Assembly (NCBI GenBank): GCA_037367405.1 | Contig: JAZKJV010007258.1 | Coordinates: forward strand, 62,001 to 126,000 | Source of the DNA: Ottelia alismoides | Taxonomy: Eukaryota; Streptophyta; Magnoliopsida; Alismatales; Hydrocharitaceae | Direction of reading: 5' to 3' | DNA: 64,000 nt | Shown: positions 41,960-53,149 of the stretch, piece by piece | Layout: each line of letters starts with the position of its first letter | Numbering within the stretch: the stretch's first letter is position 1 | Notes under the pieces: generated by a model | Databases searched by the model: none | What the model saw: only the letters and a program-made list of their open reading frames with translations | Told to the model about the DNA's origin: nothing | Position numbers and translations under genes: made by a program

Positions 41960-44950
41960 ACTACTATGTCAATTCTTCATCAACCTCCTTTGACTAGACA
42001 ATGGTCCAAGTATCCCTCTAATCTATATTACAAAATGAATTTGTTCCGGTTAGACCAAAATCCTCAAAACCCCCTTCTGCCAGGTATCCTCCAACATTTG
42101 CGGAAGACACTCACCCTCAAAAGAATCCAGTCCGTTCTACAATTCCTAATCATCCTACTGAATTCAACATTCCATATTTGCCACCTTCCCCAGCCTTTGA
42201 TACACATGATCACTTGCCATCTTGGACTGGACCATCTTATTCCCGATTTATCGCCGAAACTAATGAACCATTTCAAGATCAAATCACTTTTGAGACTCAT
42301 GATTGTCCGAGAGACCAAACCTAACCGCCTTCATCCTTTTCTCACGATCTTGTTGGGACAGGTCCAGAATTCACAAAAATACATTCAGACTGGAACTTAG
42401 GGAATAATATGATGGCTCAATCAAACTGCAAGGAGAGGTCTGCACCTAATGATCATTAGTATTCGATTAACTGTGAGGATCACATCCACATTGACAACTC
42501 AGAATACCACTCCTTTGATCAGCCTACACATACAGGGGACCAGACTGATAATATCGACACATATGAACCCTGTAAGACTCCATTGTTTGGGGATACAATC
42601 AATCATGAGCATGGAAGTAGACTCTACTCAAACCAGCATTGCATGCCTGAGTCACAGTATGCCGAGTATGAGACATACATATTCCCGCAGAATCCTTCTA
42701 CTGAGCAAACTCCTTCCATAACTTTTGAGGAGAAATTTTAAGAAAATAACTATCATATATTTGGATATTCCAAGAGAATCTTCTCTCAGCTCATACAGGA
42801 AAATGGAAGATGAAATTACTGAATCTAAAATTCCAAAACAACAATATATACCGACTGCTCCCATGATTGATCATGAAAAATTTGAGGATGATGTTTCTAG
42901 GATAAATAAGAGGTATGAATTAATGGAAGATAAATTTAGAAACTTCACCGAGCGACTAATTTCACTCTATGGTAGCTCGGAAATTAAAATGGATGATGGA
43001 AAGATTGGATCTCCCATTAAAAGACGTGAAGATATTCAGAAATCTAGTGACTATAATCACCCTAGGGACAATCCTGATGGCGACAACTCTGCCTATTACT
43101 CCCCTATAGAGAATTCTGAATCTGACTCGGCATATCTAAGATCCTCCTCATCAATAGAAAACACCACATAGAAAATACCAAAAATTGAAATATTCAAAAA
43201 CACCCCAATAAATGAAAATCCAAAAAAATATATAAAAATTGAATCTGAAAAAGATTTGAAGAATTTGGATCCTGCTTTTAGGGAAGCACTGGATAAGAGA
43301 CCGATTTTTAAACTTCCCTTCATACATGCCATTGAACACTTCCCTACCATTAAAGGATTAATAGTGAGCAAATTAATGATGAAAAAGTTAGATGGGATAA
43401 GAACAAAGATTTAAAGACATATCTTGTCAATGGACACCTCCTTGGTGTTGAGGAGAAAAACCAAGAGCCGCATTGTGAAGAAGGTGCCTAGATTTGACTG
43501 TAGAATCAAAGACACAACATTTACCTATGCTCGAATCAATGATGAATCACCAGTAAATATCCTCCTGACCTCTTTATTTTGACAAGCTCAAAATCGGCCC
43601 TATCAGAAAAATAAAAGACATCGTTCAACTGGATGATCGATATAAAGTGGCTGAGAGGAACAATTTCGGTCATCGTTACATTCCAAGGTGCTCCGTTCAA
43701 AGTGGACTTCATGATCATTAATATTGAGCATCAAGGAGAATTCACCCAATCTCCAGTTATTCTCGGAAAGCCATTCTTGGCATCGACTAAGGCAATTATT
43801 GTTTGCAAGACTCGAGAAATAAATTTTATAGCCTTGGGAGTACTTCGATCTCACCTGGTTTATAAGGAACCACGATTTTTCTGAGGCAACCCATGAAGAT
43901 GTCAACAGCTGTAACCATCAAGCGGTAGAAGAGCCCTACCCTGCTGCTACACCGGAGATAACATCTGTTGATGAGACTATTGGTTTAGAGACTCTCCCCC
44001 TGTTCCATTTCCCGCTTCTCTCACCATGGGAAATGACTTATCATATGCTCCTGAGATGTATGCATGGGCACATCCTGAGTCAGCTGAAATCTCCTTTGAT
44101 CACATTGATCAAATCATCCTGACACAGGTATGCACCAACATCAAGTCAATTGAGAATGAATATGCAGAGACTCTCCCCACTGTTCCATTTCCTCCTTCTC
44201 TCACCATGGGAAATGATTTCTATTATAATCCTGAAACTTATGCATGGGCGCATCCCGAGTCGATCGAAATCTTCTCTGACCACCTTGACCAATTCAATCC
44301 AACTCAGGAGTGCACCAACATTAAGACAACACGAAACATGACTACTCATCCATCTAAAAAGAAAGTCACCTTCGACCTTCCGGAAAAGAAATCGTACGAT
44401 GATTCCTCATCAGGTCCGGATAGGGTAATCTACATGAGTGAGGATTGTTCAGCAATCCTAAAACCCTATCTTTGCAAGGATCCAAACTTCGATTCCCGTT
44501 GGACGACTCCCGTTCCGCTTATTATTCATCCAAAGCTGATTCTCCTGGTCTCATTAAATATACTAAAATAATTCTTATGAGCTGATTGAGACTAGTGCTT
44601 CAGAGTATTCATCATCCGAGGACGAATCGCTTGATCCCAAGAAGGAACAAATTTTGAGAAAAAAACTGAAGAAACTAAAGAACAAGAATATATGGAGTGC
44701 CTCCACTTTCAAATACTATTCCTCTCAAGATAACTCTGATGATGGTTATCTTTCATCTGATTCATATGTTTCATCTACTCTCCAGCATGATTTCTTTGAG
44801 GATAACACTGATAATGGTTGGGAATCATATGCTTCATCTCCTTCTTATAATTACGATCTCCTACCACAAGCTCACAAAACGATCAGACGAAAACTACCTT
44901 AATCATCGGCTACCCTCTCTCTCCCGACCCCATCGATTTCCTGGTACATC
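41960..44950 (+). pseudogene. Element A: polyprotein remnant (gag-like, retropepsin-like, repeat module, acidic tail)
   Basis: Colinear with the B polyprotein but with more breaks. 41960: MSILHQPPL start, shift near 42025, then EFVPVRPKSSKPPSARYPP and EYHSFDQPTHTGDQTDNID. 42803-43171: MEDEITES, DDVSRINKRYELMEDKFRNFTERLISL (coiled-coil-like), TAG at 43169 where B has CAG. 43200-43600: EKDLKNLDPAFREALDKR with further breaks. 43633-43884: retropepsin-like RGTISVIVTFQGAPFKVDF, ILGKPFLASTKAIIV; the region aligned to the active site reads NDESPVNIL. 44026-44571: two copies of the YAWAHPES module and KKVTFDLPE. 44654-44902: KYYSSQDNSDDGYLSSDSY acidic tail. At least four single-base indels relative to B. 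Confidence 0.82.
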
Positions 44951-44960
44951 TTCTTACTCT

Positions 44961-45195
44961 ACTTAGGCCAAGGCCTAAGTATGAAGGGAGACCGATGCCA
45001 TCTGTACATACCATTCACCCCATCTCACATCACCTCATTTCCACCCTTCTTCTATACTTAGGCTGACCAGAGCTTAAGTATAGGGGGAACCGATACTCAT
45101 CTGTATATACTCTCCTCACTCCCATATCCTGACCGCCTCATTTTTGCTCTTCTTCTATACTTAGACTATTCACAGACTAAGTATAGGGGGACGGG
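44961..45195 (+). repeat. Element A: array of palindromes with purine tracts
   Basis: Three inverted repeats about 100 bp apart, two of them followed by a G-run: ACTTAGGCC-AA-GGCCTAAGT (44961-44980), then ATGAAGGGAGA; CTATACTTAGGCT...AGCTTAAGTATAG (45052-45083), then GGGGGAA; CTATACTTAG...CTAAGTATAG (45155-45186), then GGGGACGGG. The word TTAAGTATAGGGGGA resembles the true purine tract of the family (59155-59170). The intervening sequence is also repeated (CTCATCTGTATATACTC and related), so units of about 100-110 bp are in tandem. Confidence 0.75.
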
Positions 45196-45200
45196 ATGAT
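45196..45200. repeat. Target site duplication of element B, left copy
   Basis: ATGAT, identical to 57800-57804 on the other side of B. Confidence 0.92.
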
Positions 45201-46317
45201 TGACGAGTCCGAAAATTGCGTGTGTTAAGAATGCATATGTCGTGAATTATCGTTCGCTTAAAAATAATTTGTCGTTTCGTTGTAGGCGACAATCAAAATC
45301 GGTCAAGAAAATAACCACAATTGTTTAGTCATTTTTTAATCGATTGGTTTTATGTTTATTTTACTTGGGCAAGTCCCAAGGTCGAACACAAGGAGGCAAA
45401 GGAACAACCTAGAATTATGTCTATCAAAGTTCATGCGCAGTTTTCGAGGCAGTCTTTTTTTGTAATTTTTTTAGTGTAATAAATGATGCAAAATGCAAAT
45501 CGGCCTATTTTAGGGACTAAAATGTAAATGTCAAGCAAACGTGTCCAAAAAATAAGAAACTTTGCCAAGATGATAAATATGATGAAATGAATGCACTCTA
45601 ATATTTTTGGATTTTTTAGATGTTAAGATGATTTTTTTATGATTTTTTGAGTGCACACAAGTGAATTCAATATTTAATTGTAATAAATATTATATCTACT
45701 TATTTTCAAGGGATAAAATTATCCAAGATCTACACTCTTAATGGATCTCAGAAAAAATCCTAAACCTCGAAAATGTCAGATTTAATACCTATTCAAAAGC
45801 AAATATGAAATATGCAAAATGATTTTATACGGCAAAATTATGTATGCAAATGCAAATCTTTTTGGGCATAATGTTCACCACAATTAATTCTACAATATAT
45901 GATTTTTCGAGAATTTTTAGATAACGATTAATCAAGGATAACTTTTAGAACACAAAATGGGCAAAAATATGCAATTTTCCATAAAAATATTTAATTATTA
46001 ATTAACCACTACTCATAAAAATGTTAGACATATGCCAACATGTAGAGAATTAAATGACAAACATCATGATATTTTTGGATAATTAAATAATGCAATGTAG
46101 CAGTCCAGAATATCAAAAGAATTAGGGGTATAACTGTAAAATAAAAAATTAAAATAAATATGAAAATGCAAAGGGGGACCTAGGTGCAATTACTTATAAC
46201 CTAGGGGAAATGTTGCAATTTTTCCAGAGGGACACAGTGCGTGGCACGTGCCCTCTGGTCGATGAACTTTAATGTAAATAAGAGGACCTTCGCGGGGCTG
46301 ATCGTAATTTTCCCAAT

Positions 46318-46342
46318 GGGTCACGTACAAAGCACGTGACCC
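46318..46342. promoter_or_regulatory. Inverted G-box pair in element B 3' LTR
   Basis: GGGTCACGTAC, spacer AAA, GCACGTGACCC: inverted arms with CACGTG and its one-base variant CACGTA. Same layout at 35873-35905 and 55629-55654. Confidence 0.5.
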
Positions 46343-46923
46343 CTGATGATGATTGCTGACGTTCCCCACACACATGCGGAGCACGTACGGGGGGCCTTGG
46401 GTAGTGTGCCCGGTCCTGGTCGGTGGGGAGAAGTGGAGGAGGGTCTCTCCGGTGGAGGCTCCTGGAATGGTGGAGATGCCAGGTGTCTCAAGCCTGGTGG
46501 TTGTGAGCTCCGATGCAGTGAAGACGTCGACTGTGGCTGATGGCAATGTGCATGGTCAGTGACGAAACCCGAGAGCGGAGGCGGTCGATGACGACTTCAG
46601 AGCAGCTGTGGTTGTTTTTGAAGAGGGTTGTCAGAGCAGCTCTGCTGATGGTGCTCGGGGAATGAGGTTTAATGTAGAAGATGATGATCGGGAGATAGCG
46701 TTGTTGGTTGGAGAAGACGTTGTTGGCAGAGTATGTCGAAGTTGATTCTTCGTGGGCTCGACGGGACGATGGCCGGGAGCACGACATCAAGTCCAGGAGA
46801 GGCGCTGCAACGAGGACGATGATCCTCGGATCTCACCGACGAGAGATGCTCGACAGTCTGTCACCCCGGCGGCTAAATGAAGAGTAGAACGGTGGATGGG
46901 CGTTGACGATGCGGTGGTGTAGC

Positions 46924-46930
46924 TTTTATA
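46924..46930 (-). promoter_or_regulatory. TATA box in element B 3' LTR
   Basis: TATAAAA on the minus strand in CCCTATAAAAGCTACACC; conserved at 56297-56303. Confidence 0.6.
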
Positions 46931-48440
46931 GGGTAGAGGGCTCTCGCCAGACATGGAAGTAGGGGATATGGGATTTGAGGTGGAGATCGATTTCGACGAT
47001 TGATGAGACTCGCGAGATTTGGAGATCTGGGATGAGGATGAGGAGATCGCGGATGGGGTGGATGTGCGAGATTCAAGGGGATGACAAAGATCGTAGGTCG
47101 GGGGTCATGGTACGGGCGACGCGACGGAGAAAACGGAGGAGAACGGTGCCTGATTGGGAAAGTTGGGTTGATGAGGACGATGGACGGTGGCCGTCCGATC
47201 GGCCGAGATCGGACGGCCACGAAGTTGACACGTGGCGAGCAGGAGGAGTAGAGGGTCGGGCACATGTGTGACGCGTGCCTGAGAGGCACGTGCGATGCAC
47301 GTGCGGGGTATTTTTATTTTTTTTAATTTTTTTTTAATAAAAAATGAATAATAAAAATCCCAAAAATTGGTGACATGTGGCGGTTCCAGGAGCTGCAACG
47401 TGTCAGCACCACAAAAATCGGAGAAAAAAACCTTTAGAAAATCCAAAATAAATAGCAAATGGCCTCGGATCGAAAAAGTTTCTTCACGAAATTGTTTGTC
47501 TCGATGAGATCTACAACTTTCAGAAAGACATCAAAATCAAAATAGATCATTTGCACAAAGTGATATTTTGGTGTATCCTATATACATAGAATACATTGAT
47601 TTTTGGGTTTTATAAGATTTTTGTCATTTTTAAATCAGATGAAAATATGTAAAAAATATGATAAAATCAAAGATAAATATTTACACATTAATCTAAGTTT
47701 TTTGGATTTTTATTAATTAAGAAAAAGAAGAAATAAAATAAAACATGAAAAGACCAATTTTGTACAATCAGTTAGTGAAGACTTGGACCCAATTTGTTTC
47801 TTTGATTTCAAGCTCAATTTAGATTTGGTTTTTTACGCATTTTAATAAAACTTTTATCAAAGAAGACAAATGAAAAAGAAATAAATAAAAATAAGTTAAA
47901 TATGTACGTAAAATAATAGGTCAAAAACTGTTAAAATACAATATGTACAAAAGAGGCCCAAAACCCAACTTTCACATATGAGCTCTGATTCACTTGAACT
48001 TGGTCTTGTTTTGAAGGTAATTGAATTTACATTAGTTCAAAAGTGAGTAGATCAAAACAGACACTGGATGTGGAAGATATGAGGTTTTTAGTTCGAAAAT
48101 CCTGAAAGTAGGGATTGGGTTTTTGGTCCACTTATTTGGCTTAGCGTTTTTTTTTGTATTTTTCATTTATTCTTGTGAGTGATATGTACATAGTGGAGGT
48201 GGTTTTGTGTTATTCAGAGTTAGCATGAATTAGTTAAAAATCAGGGAAGTTAGGCTATTTACAGGAAAATTTGGCTGGGATTTTTGGCTTCTTACTTGTG
48301 CAAAAATAAGGTATAAAATGCAATTCTTATGAAAACATGTAGGAATGCTAATTATGCAGAATAAATGAAGAAATGCTGATGATTTTGAGGGATTTGAGCT
48401 TAATTAATGATATTTAGAGTGATGAATCTGAGATTCATCA

Positions 48441-48456
48441 TCCCCTTATACTTAAA
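48441..48456 (-). other. Element B polypurine tract
   Basis: TTTAAGTATAAGGGGA on the minus strand directly before the LTR palindrome; the equivalent of element A at 59155-59170. Confidence 0.8.
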
Positions 48457-48862
48457 CCATGCTTGTCCTTGAGTATCAAAAAGAAATGCCATGAGGTGAA
48501 ATGAGATTGGGTTCCATACCAAGACCATGAGCTGAAGGTGAAAATGAAACTAGACTTGACCTTTGGATTATTAGTGTGGCAGAACTTCTGTGAGACTTAG
48601 AATTTTAAAATCAACAGCCTTCATGTTCTACACATCATTGTCACAATTTCAACTCAGATTTCATCTTAGATCAATCCTCTTCCCAAAGCATACGCTATGA
48701 ACAATGAAAAATCAACTCATGTGTGTGAAAGGTTTTATCTCTTCCCATCCAGAATGCCAGACTACCATGCTCCTCTCCTCTCCTGTAACTCGTCCTAGGG
48801 GAGTCAGGTATTTCCTTCTAAGGTCTGTCGCGTTGTGTTCATAATCGAATTATGGGGAGAAG

Positions 48863-49102
48863 TTAGAAGAAGGAGAAAAGAACTGGAGGGTGGCCAGTGT
48901 AGTCACCTCTCCTTGTGCAGTTGGCTAGTGTAGCCGAGTCTCTACCAAGATCTGCAGGTTTTCTTGAAGCTTGGACTTTTTTGGTCAGATATTTATTTGG
49001 TAGAATGCTTATTTGTATTTGGAATTTTTGGTGGTTCTGCTTGGATCTTGTTGTACCCCTACGAATATAGAATCTTTTTGTTTCTGTACATTTTTTGATG
49101 TC
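48863..49102 (-). CDS. Small open frame near the 3' end of element B, shared with A
   Basis: An 80-codon open stretch ending TAA at 48863, aligned in frame and with the same stop as the 86-codon frame of element A at 58494-58754. Shared residues include RRGTTRSKQ, QKxxxx, NKxLTKKVQASRKPADLG and the end HPPVLFSFF. In B the place of the A start codon is ACG and a TAG follows, so B lacks a clear start. Basic and without a known domain. Openness in two related copies is weak evidence; it may be non-coding. Confidence 0.3.
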   Translation of the reverse strand, partial: DIKKCTETKRFYIRRGTTRSKQNHQKFQIQISILPNKYLTKKVQASRKPADLGRDSATLANCTRRGDYTGHPPVLFSFF

Positions 49103-49669
49103 CTAGAAAAAAAATTGTGCCTAGCCGTCCGTCCCTTTTCTGAAGCTTTATTTCAACCCGTACTGGTCGTCTTTAGATTTCCATGCTACCAAAAAAGAAA
49201 CTCACATTGTCTTCCAACATCCCGTCTGAGTTGAGATAAGTGCATAGTGCGAGAGTACAAATTAATTCCCTATTCCAGAGTTGTACCCAGAATGAAGAGA
49301 CCAAGTTAGGCACTAAGAGTCAAACATTGTACATTGTCATGTGGAACTCAAAGAATTAAGTCAAAGACCTGAAGCTTCTAAAATCCTATTTTTCGTTGAA
49401 GTTTCTTCTGAAAATTTGGTGTATTAAGGTCAAGTCTAGACCACTCTCGGATTCTGCTCATAACTCGGTTCAAAACCCAAAGACTTTTCACAGATGTAAA
49501 TGAATGTGATGCTGGATGAAGTGTAGGTGTGTTAAATGCAGACACTTTTTTTGTGATGATTTTTTTTATTGTTGTTTTATGCAAGGGATTTTTGGGTTTT
49601 TTTTGCAAAAGAAAATAAGAAGCCAATTTTTTTCTTTAAAAATTTTGGGTTGGTCACAGTTAGTAGCAA

Positions 49670-49735
49670 AACTCTTTTTCTTTTTTCTTTTTCTTTTCTT
49701 TTCTTTTGTTTTGTTTTTTTGTTTTTTTCAAATTA
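49670..49735. repeat. T-rich low-complexity tract
   Basis: TTTTC and TTTTG repeats, a pyrimidine tract on the plus strand and so a purine-rich run in the RNA of element B. Confidence 0.8.
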
Positions 49736-49938
49736 ATTACCCACCCCGTAAATACATATAGACTTACGCGAAAGTACGAGATATGGGTAAAATATATACA
49801 AAGTATATATACAGAACCCCTATACTTAGCGAGTGTTGTGTCCTCACAGCACAAGAAGTGTAAAGAAGACATAGCTCAGGCTAAGCGTAAGAGAGTGAAA
49901 AAGGAAAAGAAAAAGAACAAGATATTCAGGTCCGCCCC

Positions 49939-50070
49939 CTATACTTAGACTGTGAACAGTCTAAGTATAGAAGAAGAGCGGAAAAAATGAAGCGGTCGGG
50001 ATATGTGGATGAAGAGAGTATATACAAATGGCATCGATCCCCCCCTATACTTAGGCCTTGGCCTAAATAG
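49939..50070 (-). repeat. Element B: palindromes with purine tracts
   Basis: Two palindromes. 49939-49970 has perfect 15-bp arms, CTATACTTAGACTGT and its complement, around GA. 50045-50070 has arms CTATACTTAGGCC/GGCCTAAATAG around TT. On the minus strand each is followed by GGGGG. They correspond to the array at 44961-45195 in A, which has three. Confidence 0.78.
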
Positions 50071-52287
50071 AGGAAGAAGTTGTATAAGGAGACCGATGTG
50101 GTCGGGAGGAAGGGTGGGTAGCCGATGATTAAGGCGGTTTTCGACCGATTTTTTGTGAGTCTGTGGTGGGGGATCGTAATGATGAGAAGGAGATGAAGCA
50201 TATGATTCCCAACTATTATCAATGTCATCCTCAGAAAAATCATGATGGATATCAGATGAAGCATATGAGTCAGATGAAAGGTAGCCGTCATCAGAGTTAT
50301 CCTCAGAGGAATAGTATTTGAAAGTGGACACACTCTAGATATTCTTGTCTTTTTGCATCTTCAGTTGTTTCCTCAGAATTCGTTCCTTCTTTGAATCAAG
50401 CGGTTTGTCCTCGAATGAATAATTGGAAGCATCAGTCTCAGTCATCTCATAAGAAATAATTCCAGTGTACTTGATGAGGGTAGGAGCATCAGCATTGGAT
50501 GAATAATAGTGAGGAATGGGAGTCGGCCAACGGGAATTGAAGTTTGGATCCTTGCGAAGATATGGTTTTAGAGCTGCCGAACAGACTTCACTCATGTAGA
50601 TTACCTTTTCCTGACCTGAGGAGGGATCATCAGATGTATCCTCTTCCGGAAGGTCAAAGGTGACTTTCTTTTTCTTTTTTCGTGAAGGTGTCGGTCTACT
50701 TGAGTATCCAGATGAATAACCATTGGAATTCTTCTCCTTGGTCGTTGATTGTCCTGCGTGTTTATTCTTAATCTTCTTAATGCTAGTGCACTCTTGATTT
50801 GGGATGATTTGGTCAAGGTATTTAGATAATGTTGCTCCAGGGTGCGACCATGCATATGTCTTAGGAAGATATAAGAAACATTCGTCTATTTTGAGATCCG
50901 CAGTAATTGAAAAACTGGGGAGAGTCTCTGCATATTTGTTCTCAATTGTTTTGACATTGGAGCATTCCTGTGTCAAGTTGATGTGATCTATGTAGTTAGA
51001 ATAGGTTGACCCAGGGTGTTCCAATGCATAAGTCTCCGGATCATATGATTCATATACTTAATTCTCCATGGTGAGAGCAGCTGGGAATGGATCAGGGGGG
51101 AGATTCTCTAAACTAATAGTCTCATCAACAACCGCTATCTCAGGTGTAGCAGCGGGGTAGGGCTCTTCTACCGCTTCATGGTTACGGTTGTCAGGGACTT
51201 CGTGGGTTGCCTCAAAAAATCATGGTTCCTCAAAGACTGGGTCAGATCGAAGTGCTTCCAATGTTGTAAAATTGATTTCTCTAGTCTCACATTCAATAAT
51301 TGCCTTAGCAAATGCTAAGAATGGCTTTCCTAGAAAAATTGGAGACTGGGCGAATTCTCCCTGATGCTCAATATTGATGATCGTGAAATCCACTTTGAGC
51401 GGAGCACCTTGGAAAGTCATGATGACAGAAATGATTCCTCTCGGCCGTTTTATCGATCGGTCAGCTAATTGAACAATCTCTCGTATCTTCCTGATCGGTC
51501 CGAGTTTGAGTTCGTGAAATACAGAGGTCGGGAGGATATTGATCGGTGAATCGTCATCAACTCGAGCATGGGTGAAAATTGTTTCTTTGATAATACAGTC
51601 AAATTTGGGCAACCACTTCACTATGCGGCTCTTGGTTTTTCTCCTCAACACCAAGGAGGAGGCCATTGACAAAATATGTCTTTCAGTCTTTGTTCTAATC
51701 ATGCCCGACTTTTTCATCATAAATTTATTCATTACAAATCCTTTAAGGTCGGGGAAGTGTGCAATGGCCTTTATAAAGGAAAGTTCAAAAATCAATCTTT
51801 TCTCCAATGCTTCCCGTAAAGCAGGATCCAAATTCTTCAGATCTTCTTCACTCTCAATTTTTATGTAATTTTCTGGATTTTTTATTTTTTCGGTGTTTTT
51901 GAATATTCCAATTTTTTTGGTATTTTCTGTGTGGTGTGGTGATGTGGTGTCTTCCGTAGATGAGTAGGGTCTTTGCTGTTTCGAGTAAGAGTCAGAGGCA
52001 TAGTCATTCTTAGGGGAGTAGTATACAGAAGTGTCGTTGTAAGGATCATCCCTAGGTCTCTGAACATCCTTAAAATTGTCAACCTGAGATCCAATATTTT
52101 CCTCATTTATTTTTATGTACGAGCTCTCAGAGAGTGAAATCAATCGGTCAGTAAATTTTAGAAATATATCCTCCATTAATTTGAATCTCTTATTTATCCT
52201 CGAAATATCATCCTCAAAGTTCGGTTCATGATCAATCATGGGAGCAATCGGTGTGTATTTTTGAGATTCAATAGTTTCATTTTCCAT
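49945..52287 (-). pseudogene. Element B: polyprotein frame (781 codons with three stops): gag-like, retropepsin-like, repeat module, acidic tail
   Basis: One reading frame from ATG at 52287 to 49945, interrupted only by TGA (51222; element A has CGA), TAA (51060) and TAG (50337; element A has TGG). Residues 1-60: DDISRINKRFKLMEDIFLKFTDRL, coiled-coil-like. About 90-200: Ser/Tyr-rich, then EEDLKNLDPALREALEKR and FMMKKSGMIRTKTERHIL. About 225-350: retropepsin-like, FTHARVDDDSPINILPTSVF, IVQLADRSIKRPRG, VDFTIINIEHQGEF, FLGKPFLAFAKAIIE; where relatives have D-x-G it reads DDD. About 410-520: two modules with TYAxxHPG and DxIxxxQECxxxKxIxNK. About 535: KKKKKVTFDLPEE. About 650-710: acidic tail DNSDDGYLSSDSYASS. 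No RT or integrase follows. Function of the module is unknown. Confidence 0.85.
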
Positions 52288-53113
52288 TTTCTTGTATGTT
52301 CTAGGAAAGAGTCTCTATCCAATATATGATCGTTATTTTCTGAAAATTTCTCCTCAAATATTATGGAAGGAGGCTGCTTATATAACCCATGCATGTGGAG
52401 TTGGTCTGAGTAGAGTTCAATCCTTTGATCATGGTTGGTCAGACTTTGATATTGTGGAGTCAACATATAGGGGTTATGTGCTTCTATGTTGTCAGTCCAG
52501 TCCTCTGTATGTGTAGGTTGATCAAATGACTGATATCCGGGTTGGTTAATGAGGATTTGATCGTTGCGGTCAATCCAATGCTGATGATCATTAAGTGCGG
52601 GTCTTTCCATCTGGATTTGGTTTCTCGATCAGTCATGAGACTCAAAGATATTTTGAACTTGAAATGGTTAATTAACGAGAAATTGAGAATAAGATGGTTC
52701 AATCCAAGATAGTAGGTGGTCATGTGCGGTCGGATGATTCGAGTAGGAATTCAATGAGGGGGCCGAATTCATCTACGGGTGAAAGTCTCCCGCAAATGTT
52801 AGAGGATTATTGAAAAAAGAGGATTTAGTTGATTTGGGCCTTACCGAGACAAATTCATTTTCATAGTATAGCTCTGATGGATTTTCAGATAAATGTTCGG
52901 CCATTTTTGAAAGAGTTGAAAGGAATGATGGTTTGCGTTTACAATGATTTTCATGATCTGTATGCGGAGAGTTTTTGGAAAAAGTTCCATGATGAGGTTT
53001 AAATCAATAAAGGAGAGAGATGATTGCTTGGGATAGTCAAAAGAAACTTTATCAAATGTGCGGTTTTTGATCTTCAAAATCAGTTTACGCACACCAATGC
53101 AAACACAAATCAA
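52236..53113 (-). pseudogene. Element B: N-terminal polyprotein region, frameshifted
   Basis: Upstream of the main frame, pieces match A and C: YYENEFVSVRPKSTKSSF at about 52870-52815, then HDHLLSWIEPSYSQFL, and the open frame 52610-52236 (MERPALNDHQHWIDRNDQ, QSFDQPTHTEDWTDNIE, PSIIFEEKFSEN). It overlaps the start of the 781-codon frame in another phase; A has the same phase relation at 42725-42805. A separate ORF1 or a programmed frameshift are both possible. Confidence 0.6.
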
Positions 53114-53149
53114 ACCCCAGATTCACCAACTCACACAATGAAGCAGTAA

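Larger units (their letters stand above)
45201..48440 (-). repeat. Element B 3' LTR (3240 bp)
   Basis: On the minus strand it starts with a near-perfect palindrome (TGATGAATCT, C, AGATTCATCA; 48440-48420) right after the purine tract and ends GGACTCGTCA at 45201. Contains a TATA box at 46930-46924 and a GC-rich block of about 1 kb. Confidence 0.92.

Noticed and set aside
44961..45195. Palindromes as rho-independent-type terminators
   Set aside because: They are followed by G-runs, not T-runs, and lie in a eukaryotic retroelement.
45196..48440. Reading the reversed LTR at 45201-48440 as an inverted 3' LTR of element A
   Set aside because: The exact ATGAT duplication, purine tract at 48441 and primer site at 54516 show it is the 3' LTR of minus-strand element B; the real 3' LTR of A is 59171-62434.
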